DNA of 8,107 bases. It comes from Bacillota bacterium (GTDB lineage Bacteria > Bacillota > Syntrophomonadia > Syntrophomonadales > Syntrophomonadaceae). The stretch's first letter is position 1, and the number at the start of each line of letters is the position of its first letter. Under the pieces are notes generated by a model. It saw nothing but the letters and a program-made list of their open reading frames with translations. It was not told the origin of the DNA and made no database searches. Below are positions 1-6,682 of the stretch, piece after piece. The translations under genes and the position numbers were made by a program. The DNA lies in NCBI GenBank assembly GCA_017861475.1, contig JAGFXV010000049.1, forward strand, positions 1 to 8,107. Reading direction: 5' to 3'.

Positions 1-37
1 TATTAAGTTTATGATTTTTAAGGACTGTCCCCTATCA

Positions 38-1504
<1,467 letters not shown>

Positions 1505-1522
1505 TTATATAAAAGTTAAATT

Positions 1523-1551
1523 ATTTTATACTATTAGCAGGAACTTTGCAA
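1523..1551 (-). promoter_or_regulatory. probable guaB promoter
   Basis: On the minus strand TTGCAA (1546-1551) is followed after 17 bases by TAAAAT (1523-1528), a reasonable sigma-A pair. It would start transcription a few bases downstream and give a leader of only about 20-30 bases before the guaB ribosome binding site. A second minus-strand candidate -35, TTGACA at about 1600-1605, lacks a good -10 at the right spacing. The assignment is by pattern only. Confidence 0.4.
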
Positions 1552-1610
1552 GCTATTTTACAATCAGAAAAATATCGCAGATAAAAGTGGTTGTTGATAC
1601 TTGTCAAACA

Positions 1611-1640
1611 TTGTGATAAACTTTTTTCGTAAATTATAGT
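1611..1640 (+). promoter_or_regulatory. candidate promoter of the riboswitch-transporter operon
   Basis: TTGTGA (1611-1616) and TATAGT (1635-1640) are separated by 18 bases. Transcription would begin near 1647 and place the whole aptamer in the leader. The surrounding DNA is very AT-rich, so other -10-like hexamers occur, for example TATAAA at 1671-1676. That one would start inside or just at the 5' strand of P1 and has no convincing -35. The choice is therefore tentative. Confidence 0.35.
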
Positions 1641-1673
1641 TATTTAATTATAGCTATTTAATTATTGTTATAT
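1632..1673 (+). repeat. three imperfect 14-base AT-rich tandem repeats
   Basis: Units lie at 1632-1645, 1646-1659 and 1660-1673. Units 1 and 2 differ at one position (AATTATAGTTATTT versus AATTATAGCTATTT). Unit 3 is AATTATTGTTATAT. They sit between the candidate -35 and the riboswitch aptamer and include the candidate -10 in unit 1. They may be a slipped AT-rich promoter spacer or a regulator-binding array. Nothing in the sequence decides between these. Confidence 0.6.
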
Positions 1674-1679
1674 AAAAGC

Positions 1680-1760
1680 AAAGAGCCATATGAGTCCACA
1701 AATAAGGTGTGGTCGTATCTACGTGGTAACCATAAATTACCTACGCTATGGTGTTTCTTT
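1680..1760 (+). promoter_or_regulatory. purine riboswitch aptamer, predicted guanine type (RF00167-like)
   Basis: The three-way junction can be drawn in full. P1 pairs 1685-1690 with 1747-1752 and continues after a 3-base bulge as AAAGA (1680-1684) with TCTTT (1756-1760). P2 pairs 1694-1700 with 1708-1714 with one T/T mismatch. L2 is AATAAGG (1701-1707). P3 pairs 1723-1729 with 1737-1744 with T1742 bulged. L3 is CCATAAA (1730-1736). Both loops have seven bases, and G1706/G1707 can form the family's loop-loop pairs with C1731/C1730. J2/3 is GTATCTAC (1715-1722), giving U47, U49, C50, U51, A52 and C53 in standard xpt numbering. C1746 is position 74, the base that pairs with guanine (a U would mean adenine). 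Two core changes are visible: position 23 is G (1692) and position 73 is G (1745), where xpt has A at both. It controls the importer operon downstream. Confidence 0.93.
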
Positions 1761-1808
1761 ACAAAACAGATTTGAAGTTTAATACAAACGTCAACTTTGT
1801 TTAAGATG

Positions 1809-1840
1809 AGGATAAAGAACACCGTTCTTTGTCCTTTTTT
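1809..1840 (+). terminator. riboswitch-controlled intrinsic terminator 1
   Basis: A 12-base-pair stem (1809-1820 with 1824-1835, one T-G wobble, loop ACC) is followed by TTTTTT and then GTTTT. The 5' arm plus loop, AAAGAACACC (1814-1823), is complementary to the 3' strand of aptamer P1, GGTGTTTCTTT (1750-1760), with only one bulged T. Terminator and P1 therefore cannot both be disrupted by the antiterminator: ligand binding holds P1 together and lets this terminator form. This is the expected architecture of an OFF switch. Confidence 0.92.
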
Positions 1841-1884
1841 GTTTTGCACTCTTTCAGCATAATCAAATATAGCTGTCAAAATTC

Positions 1885-1938
1885 GTCAAATCGCAGGACG
1901 GGAAGCCTGACACTTCCGCCTGTAATTTGACTTTTTTT
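1885..1938 (+). terminator. second terminator-like hairpin just upstream of the first gene
   Basis: GTCAAAT (1885-1891) pairs with ATTTGAC (1925-1931). After a 2x2 internal loop the stem continues as CAGG with CCTG, then CGG with CCG and AAG with CTT, separated by single-base bulges, around the loop CCTGACA (1906-1912). Seven Ts (1932-1938) follow the stem directly, as in an intrinsic terminator. On the opposite strand there is no T-run, so it can only act on plus-strand transcripts. It lies between terminator 1 and the ATPase start and could add a second layer of attenuation. No aptamer of its own is recognisable. Confidence 0.7.
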
Positions 1939-1969
1939 ATGGAAGACCATGGAAACGGAGAGCAACGGC

Positions 1970-3484
1970 ATGGAAAAGCCTGCTTTAATTGAAATGAAAG
2001 GTATTACGAAAAGGTTTGAGCGTGTTCAGGCCAACGATCATATCAATCTGCGCATATATCCGGGTGAAATCCACGCCCTGTTGGGAGAAAACGGTTCCGG
2101 AAAGAGTACCTTGATGAATATCCTGCTGGGAATTTACAAACCCAATTCCGGTGAGATCTTATATAAAGGAGAAAAAATCTCCGCCATGACTCCCAAAATC
2201 GCTGCTGATATGGGAATCGGTATGGTACATCAGCATTTCACATTGATTCCAACCTTGAGTGTGGCCGAAAACATCTTTTTAAGCATGAATAATACCGGCT
2301 TTTTCCTGAATAAAAAAATGATCGAAGATCAAATCAAGGATTATTCCTGTAAATTTGCCCTTCCAGTCGATCCCGGGGCTAAAGTCTGGCAGCTCTCGGT
2401 AGGTGAACAGCAACGGGTGGAAATTATAAAATTACTGTGCCGAAACAGTGAAATCCTGGTTTTGGATGAACCCACCGCGGTTTTGACTCCTCAGGAAGCC
2501 GCAGAACTTTTCAAAACGCTGCGCAAGATGAGTGACCAAGGAAAATCAATTATCTTCATCTCTCACAAAATGAATGAAGTAATGGAGCACGCAGATCGAA
2601 TCACGGTGCTTAAAAACGGAAAGATTGAGGACGAAATGATGGCAGCGGATGCCACCATAGCCCGCCTTACCAAGGCAGTAGTAGGAGAACGGGATCTGGA
2701 AGGAATCACGCGCAAGCCGCAAAAGAACGGAGATCAACCGCTTTTGGAAATAAACCGGCTGCGTGTCATGAATGACAAGGGATTAATCGCACTGCACGAT
2801 ATCTCTTTGCAACTGCATGCCGGAGAGATTTTTGCCATCGCCGGCGTCGCCGGCAGCGGTCAGCGTGAACTGGCAGAAGCTTTAGCAGGACTGCGAAAAG
2901 TGATTTCCGGCAATCTGGTTATGGATGGTGCGAATATCAGCAAAACCAGTGTTAAAGCCAGGATTTCCATGGGTATTTCCTTTATTCCGGAAGACCGGTT
3001 GAAAATGGGCTTGATTCCGGAAATGAACATGAATCAAAACGCGGTCTTAAAAGAATTTAAAAAACCTGTCTACAGCACCGCCGGCATTCTTCGCAACAAA
3101 TCCATTCAAGCTTTGGCCAATCGTTATGTGGAGGAATATGACATCAAGCACGGCGGTTTTCATTTGCCCGTTGGCCTCATGTCAGGCGGGAATCAACAGA
3201 AGCTGCTGATCGCCAGGGAAATCGCCGACAATCCAAAGCTGATCATCGCATCCTATCCGGTTCGGGGGCTGGACATCGGAGCCACGGAAGCAATTCATCG
3301 CATTCTGTTGGAACAGCGTGATCAGGGCGCCTGTGTCCTGTTGATTTCCGAAGAATTGGATGAAATCTTTGCCATGTCTGACCGGATGGCAGTTCTGTGT
3401 GACGGCAGGCTTATGGGAATCCGTCATACAGCAGAAACGGACTATGATGAAATCGGGCGCTTAATGTCCGGTACGTCTGTATAA
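1970..3484 (+). CDS. ABC transporter ATPase with two nucleotide-binding domains (YufO/NupO type)
   Basis: Energising subunit of a BMP-type nucleoside or purine importer, about 504 residues, sitting on the inner membrane face. Domain 1 has Walker A GENGSGKST (39-47), signature LSVGEQQ (about 142-148), Walker B LVLDEP (163-168) and the H-loop FISHK (H199). Domain 2 has the degenerate P-loop GVAGSGQRE, a strong signature LMSGGNQQK, and the Walker B region reads IASYPVRGLDIGA, where this family normally has PTRGLD. Such asymmetry between domains is normal in this family. The ATG at 1970 is preferred because GGAGAG stands seven bases before it and the protein then begins like its relatives (MEKPALIEMKGITKRF). 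An in-frame ATG at 1949 would add seven residues but has only a weak GGAAG upstream. It is first in the operon, 13 bases before the permease gene. Substrate cannot be read from the ATPase. Confidence 0.95.
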   Translation: MEKPALIEMKGITKRFERVQANDHINLRIYPGEIHALLGENGSGKSTLMNILLGIYKPNSGEILYKGEKISAMTPKIAADMGIGMVHQHFTLIPTLSVAENIFLSMNNTGFFLNKKMIEDQIKDYSCKFALPVDPGAKVWQLSVGEQQRVEIIKLLCRNSEILVLDEPTAVLTPQEAAELFKTLRKMSDQGKSIIFISHKMNEVMEHADRITVLKNGKIEDEMMAADATIARLTKAVVGERDLEGITRKPQKNGDQPLLEINRLRVMNDKGLIALHDISLQLHAGEIFAIAGVAGSGQRELAEALAGLRKVISGNLVMDGANISKTSVKARISMGISFIPEDRLKMGLIPEMNMNQNAVLKEFKKPVYSTAGILRNKSIQALANRYVEEYDIKHGGFHLPVGLMSGGNQQKLLIAREIADNPKLIIASYPVRGLDIGATEAIHRILLEQRDQGACVLLISEELDEIFAMSDRMAVLCDGRLMGIRHTAETDYDEIGRLMSGTSV

Positions 3485-3497
3485 GGGGCGTGTTAAT

Positions 3498-4577
3498 ATG
3501 AGAATTGGATCTTTGCAATTGGAAAAGAAACAAACTGTCCCCTTATACAAGAAAATACTGAATCCCATCATATGTGTGTTGCTGGGACTGGCTTTCAGTG
3601 CGATCTTCATTATTATCAGCGGATTTGATCCCCTGACTGTATTCGCTAAAATGATCTCCTATTCCTTTCTTAATTCCATGGGCCTGTACGGCAGTATTAA
3701 CGGGGCTCTCCCCTTGATGTTCTGCGGCTTAAGCGTAGCCCTTGCCTTTCGCATGAAATTAAACAATATCGGTGCGGAAGGACAGTTTGCCATAGGTGCC
3801 GTGTTAGGCGGCTGGTTTGCTTTGTACGGGCCGTCCCTGCCCGCTCCTTTCGGGCTGATTGTCATGTTTTTGCTCTGCGCGCTGGGCGGCGGCTTATGGG
3901 CCGCAATTGCCGCGGCTTTGAAAGCTTATTGGAAAATAAATGAAACCATTGTAACCTTGATGTTCAACTACATTGCTTTGCTGTTTTTGGATTATCTATG
4001 TTACGGTCCCTGGATGGCCCCCAAACAAACAACGGCCATAACACCCCTTATTCCTGATTCCATGTATCTTCCCGGATTGGGCGGAACCAGTTCGGCGTTG
4101 ATTCTGGCAGTGGTGATTGCCCTGTTGCTGCAGTTCTATTTGCAGCGCACTACCGGCGGTTATCAAATCTCCGTTATCCGGGACAGTTCCCAGTCAGCCA
4201 CCTATGCGGGAATTTCGGTTAAACGTTTTATTTTCATCGTATTCATCCTCAGCGGAGCTTTGGCTGGACTGGCCGGTTTTGTCAAAGTAACCGGCATACT
4301 GCACCGGGTGCAGGCACAACTCCCCGGCGGTGCCGGTTATACTGGAATCGTAGTCGCCTATCTCAGCCAGTTCAATCCTCTGGTGGTTATCCTGGTTGCC
4401 ATTCTTTTCGGCGGCCTGCAAAACAGCTGCGCCGCTGTTCAGATTATGGGGGTGCCTTCTCAGATCGCTACCATGATCCAGGGAACCATTATGATTTTCG
4501 TCATTGCGGGAGAATTTTTAAATCATTATAAAATCAGCTTTTACCGGGAAGACGGAATGGAGGTGCCGGAACAATGA
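3498..4577 (+). CDS. ABC transporter permease, BPD_transp_2 family (YufP/NupP type)
   Basis: Integral membrane subunit of the importer, 359 residues. A basic N-terminal tail (KK...KK) precedes a first membrane segment at about 22-42. Further hydrophobic segments occur near 68-85, 95-112, 117-143, 150-170, 196-215, 245-268, 280-310 and 320-345. The family motif NIGAEGQ is at 90-96, and INETIVTLMFNYIA at about 147-160 is the cytoplasmic loop region conserved in nucleoside permeases. The start is supported by AAGGGG (3483-3488), nine bases upstream. Its stop overlaps the next gene by four bases (ATGA), which implies translational coupling with its partner permease. The pair would form the heterodimeric channel typical of BMP systems. 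Substrate specificity is inferred from the cluster, not from this protein. Confidence 0.94.
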   Translation: MRIGSLQLEKKQTVPLYKKILNPIICVLLGLAFSAIFIIISGFDPLTVFAKMISYSFLNSMGLYGSINGALPLMFCGLSVALAFRMKLNNIGAEGQFAIGAVLGGWFALYGPSLPAPFGLIVMFLLCALGGGLWAAIAAALKAYWKINETIVTLMFNYIALLFLDYLCYGPWMAPKQTTAITPLIPDSMYLPGLGGTSSALILAVVIALLLQFYLQRTTGGYQISVIRDSSQSATYAGISVKRFIFIVFILSGALAGLAGFVKVTGILHRVQAQLPGGAGYTGIVVAYLSQFNPLVVILVAILFGGLQNSCAAVQIMGVPSQIATMIQGTIMIFVIAGEFLNHYKISFYREDGMEVPEQ

Positions 4578-5503
4578 TGGCTTTGATTATCTCTATTGGC
4601 GCCGCCGCCGTTGTCTACGCAGTATCCATCTTATACGCTGCCATCGGGGAAATATTCTCCCAACGTGCCGGCATCATGAATCTGGGCATTGAAGGCATTA
4701 TGCTCATGGGTGCCGTATCTGGATTTCTGACCGTATATCATACCAATAGTCTGGCCCTGGCCATGCTGGCGGTCATCTGCACAGGGGCCATTCTGGGTCT
4801 GGTTTTTGCCTTTCTTACCGTAACCCTGCAATCCGACCAGACGGTATGCGGCATGGCGTTTTTGATTTTCGGCAGTGGATTAAGCGGCTTTATTGGCAAA
4901 AAAGTAACCGGCATCGCTACGGCGGTAAAATTCCACGATATCAGCATCCCTTTACTGCATAAGATCCCGGTCATAGGCAAGATCTTCTTTCAGCAGGACC
5001 TGCTGGTGTATTGCATGTATATCATTATCCCGCTCTCTATTTTTTACATTTATAAAACACGACCGGGCCTTATATTGCGGGCACTGGGAGAAAATCCTGC
5101 TGCTCTTGATACGGCGGGGATTCACGTATTTGCCTTGCGCTATGCCTATGTCATATTCGGCTGCGCCATGATCGCAATCAGTGGCGCATGTATTACACTC
5201 TCCTATACGAATTTTTGGAATGAGGGAATGACGGGTGGAAAAGGCTGGATTGCTTTCTCCCTGGTGGCATTCTCTCGCTGGAACCCGGGGTTCGCCGCGC
5301 TTGGCGCTCTGCTCTTCGGCGGTATAAGTATTCTCGGTATTAACCTGCAAATATACCTGCCGGGAATCCCCACCCAGTTTTATAGTATGCTTCCGTATGC
5401 GGCAACGGTAGTTGCCTTGATTATAACGACAGGCAGTTTCCGAAAACAACATACGGCGGAACCGGCAGCTTTGTGTCAGAAATATGACCGCGAGGGGCGG
5501 TAA
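4574..5503 (+). CDS. ABC transporter permease, BPD_transp_2 family (YufQ/NupQ type)
   Basis: Second membrane subunit, 309 residues, shorter than its partner as is usual for this pair. It begins almost directly in a membrane segment (about 4-24). The motif RAGIMNLGIEGIML (31-44) matches the N-terminal permease signature of this subfamily. LRALGENPAALDTAGI (about 169-184) is the cytoplasmic coupling loop, and MTGGKGWIAFSLVAFSRWNP (about 219-238) is a conserved later segment. The tail after about residue 295 is charged and cytoplasmic. GGAGGTG at 4559-4565, inside the end of the preceding gene, supports the start at 4574; a second ATG lies one codon later. Coupled to the upstream gene by a four-base overlap and followed after 26 bases by the binding-protein gene. 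Confidence 0.94.
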   Translation: MMALIISIGAAAVVYAVSILYAAIGEIFSQRAGIMNLGIEGIMLMGAVSGFLTVYHTNSLALAMLAVICTGAILGLVFAFLTVTLQSDQTVCGMAFLIFGSGLSGFIGKKVTGIATAVKFHDISIPLLHKIPVIGKIFFQQDLLVYCMYIIIPLSIFYIYKTRPGLILRALGENPAALDTAGIHVFALRYAYVIFGCAMIAISGACITLSYTNFWNEGMTGGKGWIAFSLVAFSRWNPGFAALGALLFGGISILGINLQIYLPGIPTQFYSMLPYAATVVALIITTGSFRKQHTAEPAALCQKYDREGR

Positions 5504-5529
5504 GTAAATTTTTTGAGGAGGAACAATTA

Positions 5530-6645
5530 ATGAAGAAAAAATTGATCAGCATTCTATTAGTGGTGGCTATGGCAGCCATGCTCCTTACCGGTTGTTCAGG
5601 CAATTCCGGTAATCAGACCAAAGACACAGCCAAAGCAAAACTTGACTATTCCAACATCAAAATCGGCGAAATTACATCCCTGGTAGTGAATGACGGCGGC
5701 TGGTGCCAGGCTACTCATCAAAGTTTGCTGGCAGCCATGAAAGAGCTGGGCATCCCGGAAGAAAATCTTAAGGTCATTGAAAATGTGGCCGAAGACCAGG
5801 TATCCGTTACCAACGCTTATAATGCCCTGGCCAGCGAAGGTGTCAATCTGATCGTCGGAGCCAGTGCCGGCTACGCAACTTTCCTTTCCGAACTGGCTGG
5901 CAAAAATTCCAATATCATCGTAGCCCAGCAAGGAGATCAGGTTCCCAATCTGATCGGTTATCAAATTCGAAATTATGAAGGTATGTTCCTGGCCGGTTAT
6001 GCCTGTGCCCTGATGTCACCCACCGATACCCTGGGCTTTGCTGCCAGCATGTCCGAAGCTTCCGTACGGGGAGCCATTAACGGCTATGCGTTGGGTGCTA
6101 AGTATGCCAACCCCAATGCCAAGGTTAAACTGGTCTGGGCCAATAGTTGGTACGATGTGGATATTGAAACGCAAAGCGCCAAGACCTTGATCAATCAAGG
6201 CATCAAGTATATGGGCATGGAAGCTTCTTCACCCGCCATTCCGCAGACTTGCCAGGAAAACGGCGCATACTGCATAGGCTACAATGTTGATATGAAAGAC
6301 CTGGCGCCCAAGGCGGTGCTGTTCTCCTATATGTGGAATTTTGCCCCTATTTATAAAGATATCATAACATCTGTCGTCGAAGGGAAAGCCGACACCAGCA
6401 AATATTATTATGAAGGCGGCGAATGCGCTAATATTTCCGCATTTAACGAAGCTATTGTCCCTAAAGATGTACAGGATAAAGTACTGCAGGTCAAAGCCGA
6501 TCTTGCCAGCGGTAAAATCAAGGTCTTCGGCGGCGAGCTGAAAGACAATAAAGGTAACATATTGGTTCCTGCCGGCCAGACGATGAGTGATGACAAGATC
6601 AATACCCAGCAATTCCTGGTAGAGAACGTCATCGGCAGTTTTTAA
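5530..6645 (+). CDS. BMP/PnrA-family substrate-binding lipoprotein of the importer
   Basis: Extracytoplasmic receptor that delivers substrate to the two permeases, 371 residues. The signal peptide is classic for lipoproteins: MKKK, a hydrophobic core (5-17) and lipobox LLTGC with the lipidated Cys22, followed by a flexible Ser/Gly/Asn/Thr linker. The mature part is a type-1 periplasmic-binding fold of the BMP superfamily, with the first strand IKIGEITSLVVNDGGW (about 43-58), the loop GASAGYATF and the later GYQIRNYEGMFLAGYACAL segment typical of the family. At the position where PnrA-type proteins usually carry a DxSFN-like motif it has NDGGWCQATHQ, which places it in a separate BMP subgroup. 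Purine base or nucleoside is the likely ligand, inferred from the riboswitch and the deaminase next door. GAGGAGG eight bases before the ATG makes this the strongest ribosome binding site of the operon, fitting the high receptor levels such systems need. Confidence 0.93.
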   Translation: MKKKLISILLVVAMAAMLLTGCSGNSGNQTKDTAKAKLDYSNIKIGEITSLVVNDGGWCQATHQSLLAAMKELGIPEENLKVIENVAEDQVSVTNAYNALASEGVNLIVGASAGYATFLSELAGKNSNIIVAQQGDQVPNLIGYQIRNYEGMFLAGYACALMSPTDTLGFAASMSEASVRGAINGYALGAKYANPNAKVKLVWANSWYDVDIETQSAKTLINQGIKYMGMEASSPAIPQTCQENGAYCIGYNVDMKDLAPKAVLFSYMWNFAPIYKDIITSVVEGKADTSKYYYEGGECANISAFNEAIVPKDVQDKVLQVKADLASGKIKVFGGELKDNKGNILVPAGQTMSDDKINTQQFLVENVIGSF

Positions 6646-6682
6646 TCATACCCCAAGCAACAAAGGAGATTAACGAATTCAT

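Noticed and set aside
20..33. Imperfect palindrome AAGGACTGTCCCCT after the guaB stop, as a guaB terminator or REP-like element
   Set aside because: The symmetric core leaves a loop of only one base and no T-run follows on the guaB strand. A REP-like element would need further copies, and I see only a partial match (ACTGTCCCCT) inside the permease gene near 3534-3543.
1844..1873. Possible promoter TTGCAC-18-TATAGC between the two terminators
   Set aside because: Both hexamers are weak, and a start near 1880 would run at once into the second hairpin. It would bypass the riboswitch, which makes it worth remembering but not annotating.
1658..1879. 73-codon minus-strand open frame across the leader
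   Set aside because: It overlaps the riboswitch and terminator 1, whose base-paired structure fully explains the sequence; it has no good start site context.
1841..1938. A second aptamer feeding the second terminator
   Set aside because: I compared the stretch with the riboswitch classes I can recall (for example preQ1, c-di-GMP, tetrahydrofolate) and found no matching conserved core; only a hairpin with a T-run is supported.
3241..3290. PVRGLD in place of PTRGLD in the second ATPase domain as a sign of inactivation
   Set aside because: The second domain of these ATPases is normally degenerate and the first domain has all catalytic motifs, so this single change is not evidence of loss of function.
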